Below are positions 34,153-45,308 of a stretch of DNA of 64,000 bases, in pieces (the stretch's first letter is position 1; each line of letters opens with the position of its first letter). The notes beneath the pieces were generated by a model. It was not told the origin of the DNA. It ran no database searches and saw only the letters and a program-made list of their open reading frames with translations. This DNA is from Euptelea pleiosperma (Eukaryota > Streptophyta > Magnoliopsida > Ranunculales > Eupteleaceae): assembly GCA_035048495.1 (NCBI GenBank), contig CM068552.1, positions 14,442,501 to 14,506,500 on the forward strand, written 5' to 3'. The translations under genes were made by a program, and so were the position numbers.

Positions 34153-36790
34153 TAAATAGAAGGGAAGCGTCTGGAGGATGAGGATTCCATTAGAGCCGGA
34201 GTGGTGGAGTTCTATTCTAAGCTCTCTTCTGAGTTAGCACGGGCACGTCTAGAGCTGGATGGCTTGGATTTTGATCAGATCCCGTCCAACCAAGCCTCAT
34301 GGTTGGAGAGACATATAGAGGAGGAGGAGGTCCTCAACGCCATTAAGGCCTTGGAAGGAGACAAAGCCCCAGGCCCAGATGGTTTCTCCATAGCCTTCTT
34401 CCAGCATTTTTAGGAGGTTGTGAAGGGTGATTTTATGGCGGCAATCAAGGAGTTTCAGCAAGATTGTCGCATTGATCTTTGGTCCAACAGCACCTTTGTT
34501 GTCCTAATCCCCAAAGTGAAAGGAGCAGTCAACATCTCGGATTTCAGGCCTATCAACCTGGTGGGGAGCTTCTACAAAATTATGGCGAAAGTTCTTGCAT
34601 CTAGGATGAGGGAGGTCATTCCGGGGGTAATATACCCTTCCCAGGGAGCGTTTGTCCAAGGGAGACAGACCCTCGACGGAGTGCTTATGGCTAACGAATG
34701 CATTAATGCCTGTCTCAAAGCTAAGAAACCAGGTATGTTGTGCAAAATTGATTTAATTAAAGCTTATGATCACGTCTGCTGAGAGTTTTTTGGACTACCT
34801 CCTACAAAGAATGGGTTTCGGGCCAACCTAGAGAAGATGGATCTATCTTTGTATCACTTCAGCCTCTTTCTCTATCCTTGTAAATGGATCTCTTGCTGAC
34901 TACTTTGGAAGCTCCAGAGGTCTAAGACTAGGAGACCCCCTCTCACCGTTCCTCTTTAACATTGTGGCTGAGGCTTTGGGGAGGATGATTGACAGGGCCG
35001 TGGTTAGGGGTTTGATGACTGGCTTTCAGATAGGGGCCTTGGGTCCAATTAATTCTCATCTTCAGTTTGCCGACGATACCCTTATTTTCTTGGGAGCTGA
35101 TCGGGAACAATGTCGAACTCTCAAAGGGATCCTAGCGTGTTTTGAAGCAGTATCGGGACTTAGAGTCAACTTTAACAAAAGCAAGCTCTACAAGGTCGGG
35201 ACGGCTGACAACATCGAGGACCTGGCTACTGCGTTAGGAGTTCATGTTGCGAATCTCCCAACTACATACCTTGGATTGCCCCTCGGAGCGCAATACAAAT
35301 CTTCTTCCATATGGGACCCTGTCATCGAAAAATGTGAGAGAAGGTTGGCGATTTGGAAGGCTAAAATTTTGTCTAAAGGAGGAAGGTTATGTCTTATGAA
35401 GAGCACCCTGTTCAATATCCCCATCTACTATCTCTCCCTTTTTTCTATGCATGCTGGAGTGATTAGAGACTGGAGCACCTTTTCCGTAGGTTCTTATGGT
35501 ACGGAAAGGTAGATGGCAAAGGATATCCACTGGTGAAATGGAGTATCATATGCTCGCCCAAGGAGAGGGGTGGCCTAGGCATCAGGGATTTAAGATTGAT
35601 GAATCAAGCCCTCCTAGGTAAATGGCTGTGGCGCTACGCCCAGGAAGAGGATAGCCTATGGAGGAAGGTGATTGCGGCTAGAAACGGTTGCGAGCCTATG
35701 GATTGGTTTAGCAGGGGGATAGGCCAATCGTATGGGTGCGGAGTTTGGAAAGGAATATTGAAGATATCTCCACATTTTTTACCAGGTGTTAGCTTCAAAG
35801 TTGGAGCCGGCAACAGGATCTGCTTTTGGAGTGATGTTTGGTGTGGTGGCACGGCCTTTTCGACGGATTTCCCTCAGCTTTTCAACCTCTCCAGCAAGAA
35901 GAGGGGTACAGTCCAAGAGCACAGTGTGGGGGAAGTAACTCTATTACTTGGGATTTCGGTTTTAGACGTAATCTGAATGATTGGGAAATTCTGAGTTTAG
36001 CTGCTCTTCTCCTCCGATTGGAGGGAGTGTCCCTTGATAGCTCCAGCACAGATTCCATCCACTAGAACGGGAGATCCGATGGTCGGTTCACGGTGCATTC
36101 TATGTACAAGAGGTTGGATAGCTCTTCGAGATCAGTCTCGTCCCCATCCACTCATATCTGGAGGTTGTCTTTCCCGAAGAAGAGAGTATGGGGATCTAAG
36201 GTTCCATCGAAAGTGGCCTTTTTTGTTTGGTGCGCCGCTTTGGGGAAGTTCCTTACTATGGATAACCTTATCAGAGAAATTGGGTGATGGTGAATAGATG
36301 TTTCATGTGTAAAGAAGCCGGTGAGTCGGTGGACCATCTGCTAGTGCATTGCAAGGTGGCTTGGGAAATCTGGTCCAACTTTTTCGCCTCGTTCAGGGGT
36401 ATGCTAGGGTTCTCCTGGGGTCAGTCTTAGCCACGTTGAGCAGCTGGACAAATCACATCTTCCCTCCTTGTAGCCGTCGACTTTGGAGACTCCTTCCCTT
36501 TGCGGTGTGGTGGGGGTTATGGAAGGAGAGAAACAAAAGAGTTTTTGAGGGCAAGGAAGTTTCTCGTTTTGAGATTATCCTTTCTATCAAGGCACTCCTC
36601 TTTTTCTGGTCCAAGTTATTAGTAGAGTGCAAAGGTTTGTCCTTCGAGGACCTTGTGTTTAGGTGGGATTCCATTATGCTCAAGGGTGTGTAAGCGATTA
36701 GTGGTGTTTCCTTTGTTTAGTGGAGGTCCCCTCGACCTCCTTTTCGATGTATTCCGCTTTTTCTTTTATAATATATCACACCTTATAATC
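34153..36790 (+). mobile_element. Long 5'-truncated L1-type LINE, recently broken
   Basis: Near-complete RT and C-terminal region of a plant LINE. Blocks are EFYSKLSSE and KALEGDKAPGPDGFS (34340-34385), NISDFRPINLVGSFYKI (34535-34585), QGAFVQGRQTLDGVLM (34645-34690), CKIDLIKAYDHVC, then in another frame [34 protein letters not shown] (35060-35100), ACFEAVSGLRVNF, LPTTYLGLPLGAQYK, WKAKILSKGGRL and KERGGLGIRDLRLMNQALLG (35560-35620). A zinc-finger region (PSKVAFFVWCAAL, CFMCKEAGESVDHLL) and WWGLWKERNKRVFEGKE (36510-36560) follow. Several stops and frameshifts disable it, yet the domains are far better kept than in the LINE at 480-2062. The endonuclease domain is missing at the 5' side. Confidence 0.93.
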
Positions 36791-36800
36791 CCCCCATCAT

Positions 36801-36827
36801 CCCCCCCCCCCCCCCCCCCCCCCCCCC
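36801..36827. repeat. Uninterrupted run of 27 C
   Basis: A pure C homopolymer just after the LINE 3' end and before the PPR sequence. The minus strand is G27, able in principle to form G-quadruplex structure. Confidence 0.95.
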
Positions 36828-37039
36828 AAATAGTGCCCAAAAAAGAAAAAGAGATATAGGAAAAGGCAACATACAAAACTCTTACGATTTTCTTTTCTTT
36901 TGCGATAGGAAAAAATGTGTACCTGAACTTCTGGCTGGGTTCCATTGCAGCCCATGTAATTCAACAGGCTGATGAGACTACCCCCATTTGACATTGTTGA
37001 AGAGAACATATGCGACAACTTGGAATTTCTATTGCGATA

Positions 37040-38870
37040 CTTTTGACATACTTTTCTGCCACTTGATGAGCCCATTCATTAAAGTAATATAGATGGAGTT
37101 ATGTATTACAATACCATTCTGCGTCATTTCTTCCAGAATGCACCACCCAGCTTCTTTGAACTTTCCTTCATCACAGAGCTCAACGACGCGCTTTGAATAA
37201 GCTGTAGAACTTGAACCAGACTGGTGCTGTGGAGTTTCACTAGCCACCACCTCTAGAGCCTTCTCTGTGTGTGGTCCTTCGGAGATGGCTTCCTCTAACA
37301 CAGCAAGAGAAGACTGATCAGGTAATTTTCCGGTTTCAACCATCTTTGACAGAAACTCCTGAGCTTCTTCAGTTCTGCCAGCCGCTGTAAGCAATAGCAT
37401 TGTAAGTAAAATGGTCAGGTCCTAGTTTCTTCAATTCCATTTCTGTGAAAACCTCCAATGCGTCTTCCATTTTCCCTTCTTTGCACAGACCTGTTATCAG
37501 TGTATTGTAGGTGATGGCATCAACAACTTTCCCTTTCGAGACCCACATGTGGAAGATCTTAAGAGCCTTGTCTACCATATGCTCATTGCAGAGTCCGCGG
37601 AGAAGAATGTTACGTGTAGTGACATTTGGCTTGAACGACTTTGCAACCATTTTGTTGTGCAATTGAAATGCTTTCTCCACGTCTCCTTCCCTGCAGTACC
37701 CATAAATTAGTGTGTTATATGTAGTTTTATCTGGCACCAACCCACTCTCCAGAAGTTCGTTTAACATGGTCATCGCTTGCTCAGTCTTGTCCGACTTGCA
37801 GAGCCCTCCAATAACTGAATTGTAGGTAACAACACTTGGTAGGATCTCTTTTTTTCCTTCATCTCATCCCAAAGCTTCAAAGCCCCATTGACATCCTCAT
37901 CCTTGAAGTACCCCATGATCAAAGTACCATAGCTAACTTCATCAATGTCATAACACCCCTCTTGGAGGCACTACCAATCAACTCGCATGCCTCATTGAGC
38001 TTTTTCTCCTTACAGAGATTGTGAAGAACGGTGTTGAGGGCGACAGTATCCATCTTCAAATCTTTCCGAAGCATCTCATACATTGTCTTGAAGACTCCCC
38101 CCATGTTCCCATTGATCAAAGTATTGTGTTACTAGTAAAAAAAAGTAAGTAACACAATCCGGGGAAAACCCATTTTTCTCCATCTTCCGAATGGAGTCAC
38201 TCACTTCCTCCATCTTCCCTTCTTTACAGAACCCCTTAACCATTATATTACGGGTAACCACATTTGGCTTCACACCCTTCTCACTCATTTCCTCAAGCAG
38301 CTTGAACGATTCCGAACTGCTGCTCCACTCGAAACACCCATTAATCGTATTATAGGTCACATTATCAGGAAAACAATCGAATTGGGTCATCCAGTTTAGG
38401 AACTCCATAGCATCCTTAAACTTAGATTTCGAGCAACATCCATATATCATTATATTAAAGTTTTCGTGTTGGGGGCAATCCCAAGTTTAAACAAGTCTTC
38501 AAAAATCTCTCGAGACAAAGAAATCGAATAGGGAGACTGGTATCTTACCAGAGAATTAAGGAGGGTGTTGCAAGTGAGGACGTTGAGGCGCAGACATAGT
38601 AGCTTCATCTTCTTGAAAATCTGAACAGCGAGGTAGGGCTGTCGGGCTTGGACGTAAGCGCCGATAGCAGTGTCGAGGAGGGGTTTGGAGGGGGGGGAGG
38701 AGGAGGGAGTCGTGGAGACGGTGGAGAGGGTCGGCGGAGATGAAGAAGAGGATGGTGGTGGTAGTTGAGGATTTTCGAGTACTTTTGATTGTTGTTGGCG
38801 AGGGAGAGAAGTGTTTCCACTTTCCAGTGAGAGAGGGAAGGGCGTTAGGGAGGAAGAAGGGCAGGTTCAA
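37040..38870 (-). pseudogene. P-class pentatricopeptide repeat (PPR) pseudogene
   Basis: Repeated 35-residue PPR units are clear, e.g. PDKTTYNTLIYGYCREGDVE, KPNVTTRNILLRGLCNEHMV, AITYNTLITGLCKEGKMEDA and KPNVVTRNIMVKGFCKEGKM. The sequence resembles, from memory, the Arabidopsis At2g16880 family. The frame changes at least five times: a C run near 38690, a missing T at 38455, a 19-base insertion near 38125-38145, near 37955, an A run near 37850, and 37395. By comparison with that family, about three PPR units seem missing where DNVTYNT joins INGCFEWSS (near 38340). PPR proteins are normally organelle RNA-binding proteins. As read, this cannot make a full protein. Several breaks are in homopolymers, so assembly error is possible for some of them. 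Confidence 0.8.
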
Positions 38871-38913
38871 CTATACTAATTATATATAGGTACGGAAAAC
38901 ATTAACAAGATGA

Positions 38914-38985
38914 GCGTTTGTAGTCCAACGGTTAGGATAATTGCCTTCCAAGCAATAGACCCGGGTTCGACTCCCGGCAGACGCA
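38914..38985 (+). tRNA. tRNA-Gly (anticodon TCC)
   Basis: A complete cloverleaf. Acceptor stem GCGTTTG pairs with CAGACGC (one G-U). The D arm is GTCC/GGAT, the anticodon stem ATTGC/GCAAT with loop CTTCCAA (anticodon TCC), and the T arm CCGGG TTCGACT CCCGG. Discriminator base is A. There is no intron and CCA is not encoded, as in nuclear plant tRNAs. The internal A and B box regions are intact. A TATATATA stretch and an A-rich, CAA-containing leader lie just upstream, typical of plant tRNA genes. It lies 44 bases from the PPR pseudogene start. Confidence 0.97.
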
Positions 38986-39019
38986 TTTCTGTGGTTATGT
39001 ATTTATTTTATATTTTTGT

Positions 39020-39805
39020 GACCTTATACGAGACACGTGGTACACTATTAGAGGGAGCTGACTGTATGGATGTTCGGCCAGTCCCTCGGTGGACCTGCAA
39101 ACCAAAAATCAGCCTGATTAATAATTTACAGCCTTTGGATCTTTGCACCCAAATAACGCTCAATAATGCTCAAATTATTATGGTTAAAATCAACCGTTGA
39201 AAATAACTTCAATCCAACGCTTAGAAATCACTGATCAGGTTTAATTTTGTTTTGTAGGTCCACCTAGTAATTGTCCAAACTAAGGTTTAAAGGAGGCCGT
39301 TTTAACGGTTAAACAGACTGGGGGCGTTACCATTTAAGCGGCCGTTAAAACGGATTGAAACGGTCAGGGGCAAAAATGGAAAAAAATGGAATTAAACGGA
39401 TTTTAATGGAAAAAGTGGCCCTGAAATTCAAATTTTGAAATTTGAAAATTTAAAAAAAAAATAGAATTTAACGGATTTAAACGGAAATTAAATGGATTTT
39501 AACGGAATTAAACGGTTTTAACGGCTGTTTTTTTACAAAAAATTTCAAAATTAAACGACTGTTTAAACGATTTTAATGGCCGTTAAACAATATTAACGAA
39601 AAAAAAAAAAAAAAAAATGGCCGTTTTTTTCGAAACCGATAAAATGTGTTTAAACGGTTTTAACGGAAACGGGCTTAGGGTGTTACCGTTTAAACGGCCA
39701 TTAAAACCGTTTAAATGGCCGTTTTTAAAACCATGGTCCAAACATCATACAGTCAGCATCCACTAAGAGTGTGCCACGTGGCTCGTATTCACGCTGTGAC
39801 CCAAG
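39020..39805. mobile_element. MITE family A copy split by a family C insertion
   Basis: Left piece 39020-39280 (ACACGTGGTACACTATTAG ... CAAACCAAAAATCAGCC) and right piece 39736-39805 (CATACAGTCAGC ... AGTGTGCCACGTGGC) are the two ends of one family A palindrome. The middle is the family C element. Confidence 0.82.
39281..39735. mobile_element. MITE family C, reference-quality copy with perfect 8-bp target duplication
   Basis: 455 bp, beginning TAAGGTTTAAAGGAGG and ending TTTTTAAAACCATG. GTCCAAAC lies at 39273-39280 and 39736-39743. Removing the element and one duplicate restores a continuous family A sequence. Roughly twenty AACGG/CCGTT motifs are present by eye. An 18-base A run lies at about 39599-39617. 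No ORF. Confidence 0.93.
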
Positions 39806-40013
39806 TTTTACTCGTCCTAATATATGGGAAGGTGAGTGTGAGGCCACGGCACTTTTTGGAATATTCTCCTCTCAAATCATGTGGAGCCACATCATCACGT
39901 ATTGATGGACGGCCCTTGTTTTGCGTGACGCCCTTCCAATCAAGCATTCGAGTAAGTGAAAAAAATTGGGTCGTGATGTAACAAGGTATACCTGAGAATG
40001 ATCTTGTCATATG

Positions 40014-40325
40014 CGAAGCGCATTTTTGTTACTCTAACGCTGCCATCTGGGCCCACTGACAGCATGGGTTTAGCCCACCCCTTAGTAGACATTCATACCA
40101 AAAATCAGCTTGTTTGTTGATTTTTAGCTGTTGGTTTTAGTCTCCAAGAAAAAAAATGGTTGAATTCAACGGCTATAAGCACGCCTTAAAAAGTACTAAA
40201 TCTAATGGTTAGAGATTACCATCAGGATGATTTTTGGTGTGTATATCCACCAACGGGTGGGATAAAGATAAACATCCATGCGGTCAGTGGGCCCAGGTGA
40301 CTGCGGTGAGTAACAAAAATGGCCC
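40014..40325. mobile_element. Palindromic MITE related to family A
   Basis: The left arm CATTTTTGTTACTC ... CTGGGCCCACTGACAGCATGG is mirrored by the right arm CATGCGGTCAGTGGGCCCAGG ... GAGTAACAAAAATG. The inner CCAAAAATCAGCTTG / GGATGATTTTTGG parts are shared with family A. Confidence 0.75.
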
Positions 40326-40449
40326 AGGTTACATCTTTTTCCAAAAATAATTTCCATCGGCATGACCCATCAAATATGGGCCCATCTGTCTTCATGTTCC
40401 TCCAGTCCGAAATGAAAGTCGGAGGAAAGATGGTCCTCACGCCGTTGAT

Positions 40450-40725
40450 GTTCCCCCTCCCAAAATGTTAGGCAGAGGATTTAGGCCCCACTGACCTTAT
40501 GGATGTTTGGTCCACCTCTTGATGGATCGACACATAAAAAGTCAGTTTAATTGGTGATTTCTATCCTTTGGATTTTAATATCGTGATGTCCAGTCGTTGA
40601 ATTTGAGCATTTTTTGGATGTTAAAATATAACTCTTAGATTTCATTGATCAAGCTTACTTTTGGTATGTAGGTACATCCATTAGTTCAGTGAGTCCTAAG
40701 GGTGTTCCACGTGGTAATTTTGAAG
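40450..40725. mobile_element. Decayed family A-like MITE
   Basis: GCCCCACTGACCTTATGGATG on the left and a weak mirror with AGTGAGTCCTAAGGGTG on the right. The internal AATTGGTGATTTCTATCC resembles family A. Confidence 0.5.
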
Positions 40726-41184
40726 TTCCCGTGGGACAAGAAATATTTCTCCTTGTGCTATATATCTATTCTACTTATTAATAGACGAAGACCTTAGTCC
40801 GAAACTAACTTTATTTTTTTATATTTCCAAAAATACCCTTATTCTTCTTCTTCTTCTCTTTTATTTCCTTTAATTTATTCACTTAATAGGGGCTCTTCAG
40901 TCTTTTTGGTGTCAAAGCACACGTCACCCTTGTGGCTCATTCAATACTTCTCTTTATATTAAAAAAAAATATTTATTCTAATATAACCCTCAAATTCTTT
41001 AAATTTACAAACATTACTTTTTTCATTTTTTATTTTTTATTTAACTAGGGGTACTTTGGTCATTCAACATTTTCTCATTTCAACTCAACTCTACTAACAT
41101 TTATTGAAGTGCCACTCCCACGAGGCACCTAAACTGTCCCTAGAAAAAATTGATGATGCTGCTCATCATCAAAGTTGATGACAA
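40726..41184. other. AT-rich spacer
   Basis: No gene was seen. TCTTCTTCTTCTTCTTC occurs near 40845. The start of this stretch (TCTATTCTACTTATTAATAG) resembles a Helitron 5' end, but no matching 3' end was found. Confidence 0.35.
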
Positions 41185-41326
41185 ACCCACAATGCGAGCC
41201 ACGTGGCACACTATTAGAGACTACTCACCTTATGGATGTTTGGACCATCCCTAAATGGACCTATGTAACAAAAATCAACATGATTAATGATGTGTACATA
41301 TGTGTCATAACAATCTATATTCTTAA
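41185..41326. mobile_element. Family A MITE left half
   Basis: GCCACGTGGCACACTATTAG, TTATGGATGTTTGGACC and AACAAAAATCAACATG match the left half of family A. The right half is absent; a family B element follows directly. Confidence 0.55.
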
Positions 41327-41734
41327 TGGGTTGGGATATAATGACTAATGCTATTCTTACTAATAGATTACTAATGGATGTGGGGCCCACATGCAGATGA
41401 GTTAAGGGTTGATTTTTGGCGAAGATGATCTCCTCGCCATGGAGACCATCCTCACTAAAAATCAACAATTTCTAAAGCTTCTATACCTATTAAATATAGA
41501 CTTAAATTTAATGGGGAAATTGGACGGCCCAAAATATTTCAACTTGCAATCCACTTTTCATAATACTACAAATGTTGGAATGGGCTGATTTTTTTTGTAA
41601 GGTTAATATCAATGTTAAGAAGAATATCATCACAAAAAATTAGTCCTTAAGTCCTTAACTCATCGGCATGTGGGCCCTACAACCATTAGTCATTATGTTA
41701 GTAAGAATAACATGAGTCATTATATCCCAGCCCA
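41327..41734. mobile_element. MITE family B, long-armed copy with 7-bp target duplication
   Basis: TGGGTTGGGATATAATGACT on the left is mirrored by AGTCATTATATCCCAGCCCA on the right. The arms stay similar for about 90 bases, including GGGCCCACATGC. TTCTTAA lies at 41320-41326 and 41735-41741. No ORF. Confidence 0.88.
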
Positions 41735-42096
41735 TTCTTAATACATTGTCTTTGCATTATGTCTATTCTACTTATTTTGTACATATTAACGAACAATGGC
41801 ATTCTTGCCTTACGAACCCAATACTCATTATTTATCACAAATCTTTGGTTTGCTTCATTTTTAAAATTAGGTTACGTTTATTTTTTATTTTTACGGGTGT
41901 TTTTGGACGTGCGCACTTTGAATACATGTACATTCAATGCGCGCAAATTCTAATTTATAATGTTTTGACGAACTCAACAAATCACACACGAAAATTGATT
42001 ATGTACATTTATTTATACAAATGATGGTAGATATTGCATCTGATTTGGTGTATCGCATTGCATTATATAAAATTATACATACACATTTCCAGACTG

Positions 42097-42101
<5 letters not shown>

Positions 42102-42149
<48 letters not shown>

Positions 42150-42300
42150 TAATATAATATAATATAATATATTATATGTTATATAATATTAATATTATAA
42201 TAATATTATTATAATGTATTATATATAATATTAATAATATATAATATATTATAATATATAATATAATATTATTATATAATATAATAATATATACATTATA
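42102..42300. repeat. (AT)n microsatellite and AT-only palindromic tract
   Basis: A pure AT dinucleotide run of about 40 bases passes into almost pure A/T sequence made of ATAAT/ATTAT units to about 42300. Confidence 0.95.
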
Positions 42301-42689
42301 GTAAAAATCATTATTTAAATATAGTGTGATGCACCATAAGTATGTCTTATGGTACAACGGCGCGTGTTGTAACACGCAATTTCATGCGTGTTCCAATTCT
42401 TAGATGGGGTGTGTGTTGCAACACGCGCATTAGCGTATATTGAGGGCTCTAGTGCACATTGTGAGTCGTGCGCATTTGTGCAAGCAAACACACAATTTTT
42501 GGCTGAGTTGCGCACAACATCACCAATGTGCGTACATTTGTAAAAAATAAATGCAACCTTATTTCTATTGATAGGGGGTTTTTAAGTTCTTTTAAAATGT
42601 GATGCGTTCACGTGAGTGAAAAATTTTGCTCTCAAATGAAAAAAAAATCGATACTAACATATTTTTATACAACGTCCAAACTGCAAAAA
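42301..42689. other. Spacer, no gene recognised
   Basis: Contains repeated GTGTTGCAACACGC/GTTGTAACACGC motifs (about 42365-42430), a locally palindromic stretch. Nothing else was seen. Confidence 0.4.
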
Positions 42690-43010
42690 ATACATAGTAA
42701 TGCCCAAATTCGATGGTTAAGAATCAACCCACGAAGACTCTAGTGTACATAATGTTTAAAAATCACTAATCAAGACTGATTTTTTGCATGTAGGTCCACC
42801 TGGGGATGAGCCAAACATCGATATGGTCTGTGGTCTCTAATACTGGGTGACTTCTTCAATAATGTTCAAAATCCATGGTTAAAGACAAACCATGAAAAGG
42901 ATATCCATCCAATAGAATTACTAATCAAGATGAATTTTGTTTGTAGGTCCACCTAGGGATGAGCCGAACATCCATAAGGTTAGTGATCTCTAAGAGTGTG
43001 TCATGGGTGA
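42690..43010. mobile_element. Two partial family A MITE arms in tandem
   Basis: AATCACTAATCAAGACTGAT ... GGTCCACCTGGGGATGAGCC ... is followed by a second similar series ending GGTCCACCTAGGGATGAGCC and CTCTAAGAGTGTG. Both are in the same orientation. Confidence 0.55.
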
Positions 43011-43239
43011 TGATACCATAGACCTGGTTTCAAAACCTGCCTTCACTGGGTTACTAGCTGGTCTCTTTAAAAACAGGCTTAACTACCAAAAAAAAAATAA
43101 AAAGTGGTCCCCGACCTACTTTTAATGAACCTACGAGTAGAGCCACTGAATCATTGGCCAACTCTACAACATGAATACCTCAAGAAAAAAGATGTGACGA
43201 GATAGACCTCACGCCTTTGGCGTGAGCTTTAACGATATT

Positions 43240-43700
43240 TATTCCTCACGGTGCCCTCTGGGCCCACTGACCGCAAGGATGTATAGCCCACCCTGGTGGG
43301 ATATAGATACCAAATATCATCCTGATTAATTGGTAATATCTAGCCATTAGATTTTTGCAACGGGACGACTTTTGATGTGGTCGATGCAGAGGACTCTCGT
43401 GGCCCTACATAGCACATTTTTTTTACCTCAAGGATGTTAAGCCCATGCCCTTGATGGATGTACATACCAACAATTAGCCTGATTGGTTATCTCTAGCCAT
43501 AGATTTTAGCACATCTTACGATTCATTGTAACTGTTGGATTCAAGCATTTTTTTGGAACAAAATCCAACGGCTAAACATCAGTGTAGAGCCACCAAGGGG
43601 TGGACTCATCGGACTCAACATCAATGTGCTCAGTGAACCCAAACAAATGAGCTATGTAGAGCCACAAGAGTCCTCTGCATCAGCAAAACGTACCGCTCCA
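43240..43700. mobile_element. Family A-like palindromic MITE
   Basis: GCCCTCTGGGCCCACTGACCG and GAGGACTCTCGTGGCCCTAC on the left. The right side mirrors them with GTGCTCAGTGAACCC and AGCCACAAGAGTCCTCTGC (43670-43685). It may be two nested elements. Confidence 0.5.
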
Positions 43701-43766
43701 TCTAAACTTTTACAGTTTTTCATTGCATTAAGGGCCACGTAGACCCACTTCCACGTACTTTGAGAT

Positions 43767-44034
43767 TTTTTTAACACCCCTCCTTGATAAATCTTCTATA
43801 TTAGTGAAATATATCCTGAGTTTTCATTCTTTTGGTCTTGCCCCCTTTTGACTGTTATTGACCATCATTAACCCTGTAAAAAACCAGTAACCCGTCACCT
43901 GAAAATAGGGTTAATATTTCTGACTTAGTCAATGACAGTAAAAAAAAAACAGTCAAGGGTGCAAAACCTAAAGAATAAAAAACTTAGGAGAGTTTCACCA
44001 ATATAGATAATTTATCAAGGAGGCGTTACAAAAA
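43767..44034. mobile_element. Palindromic MITE with ~100-base arms
   Basis: The left arm CTCCTTGATAAATCTTCTAT ... GTCTTGCCCCCTTTTGACTG is mirrored by the right arm CAGTCAAGGGTGCAAAACC ... ATAGATAATTTATCAAGGAG. Non-coding. Confidence 0.82.
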
Positions 44035-44587
44035 TAACCCTTAAATTTTTGCTACCAAAAGAGAAGAGACGAAAGACCTACCCCACATCAGGAAGGCCAT
44101 TCTGATCTCAGAAACCCATTGAAGCGGGTGAGAGAAGAGTTGAGCCAGATGGGCAACAACATCAAAAAAAAAAAAAAAGAACAGATTTAAGCTTCTAACA
44201 TAACAAATATCAAGATCAAAATACTAAAAAATAATGCTTAACAACGTTTGATCATAAGAAAATCAAAAAGTTCTACTCATCTCCTCCTCCTCCTCGTTAG
44301 AAAACCTGCAAGAGACATGGTCACAGATTGCGCAGCAGAAGTCAGAGTGTCAAAAATGGCTGAAAATCTCCTCTCTTGCAGAGCCCAAAGTGTTGTAACA
44401 AAGAGACACAAATGATGAACAATTGCACACAAGATCCCCATATTTAAGCATCCAACTCCACTTCTTTCATGTAAATTTAAAATCACCGGCCACCATTGCA
44501 AAACTAAGATCTACGAACAGCTTGATCAAAGAGGAGAACTCGCGCGATCCCCTCCAACCTTCCTTCAAAGTTCAAAACCCAGTTTCT

Positions 44588-44970
44588 TTTTGTGGGCAAA
44601 GCTCATGTCTTCATAGCATTTATTATGAGGAGGAGAAAAAGACATGCTTTCGGTTGCAGACAAAAAGGAAGTTCGTTGCTTCCTTCCGCGATGCTTCCTT
44701 TCTGAGCTCCGAGCCTTTTTTGCATGTCTTGACGCGAAGCTGAAACGTACCTACCTACAGTGCCGTACACTCGAAGATGTAGATCATGGAGTGAAATCAC
44801 AATAATACCGGGTGGGACCCAACTATTTGACGGTGTACGTTGTCTAATCGTATCCCCGAAACGTGCATGATCGCAAATCTGAGAACGTCCTTTAGGTCTA
44901 GGTGAGGATACCTTATAGACTTTCTCACTGTTATAGATCCAGTGGGTGCACGTCCGTTTGCATGTTATTA
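44588..44970. repeat. Dispersed duplicated segment, copy 1
   Basis: Matches 47744-48090 in the same orientation: TGTGGGCAAAGCTCATGTC, CTTTCGGTTGCAGACAAAA, CTTCCGCGATGCTTC, GATGTAGATCATG, CGTGCATGATCG and finally GTGGGTGCACGTCCGTTTGC. Neither strand gives a recognised protein. It may derive from a promoter/leader or an unidentified element. Confidence 0.8.
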
Positions 44971-45005
44971 CAAATTTTCACACAAAATTAGTCTAATAAA
45001 TTTAT

Positions 45006-45308
45006 AGGGTCAGGATCAGGGGACACAAATTTTGACACAAAATTTCACACCAAAAAAATTGGGCAGGGGCCAATATATAAATTAGAAGTTTTGGAATGGG
45101 ATGATTTTTGGTGAGGATGGTCTCTATGGTGAGTTGATATATACCATTATACGACCCTCACAAAAAATCGAATCATTCCTATATTCGTAGCCCGGTTTAC
45201 AACTTGAAGAATTATGGACTGTCCACATTTGATGGGGTTAGAAATTTCAGAATGGGCTGATTGGTGTGGAATTTTGTGTCAAAATTTGTGTCCCCTGATC
45301 CTGACCCA
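45006..45308. mobile_element. MITE family B copy at the head of a tandem array
   Basis: GGGTCAGGATCAGGGGACAC on the left mirrors GTGTCCCCTGATCCTGACCC on the right, and the ACAAATTTTGACACAAAAT arms pair too. Internally it has GATTTTTGGTGAGGATGG and GAAATTTCAGAATGGGCTGA. Confidence 0.85.

Noticed and set aside
34964..35512. 182-codon ORF as a host protein
   Set aside because: It is the LINE reverse transcriptase (FADDTLIF, CFEAVSGLRVNF).
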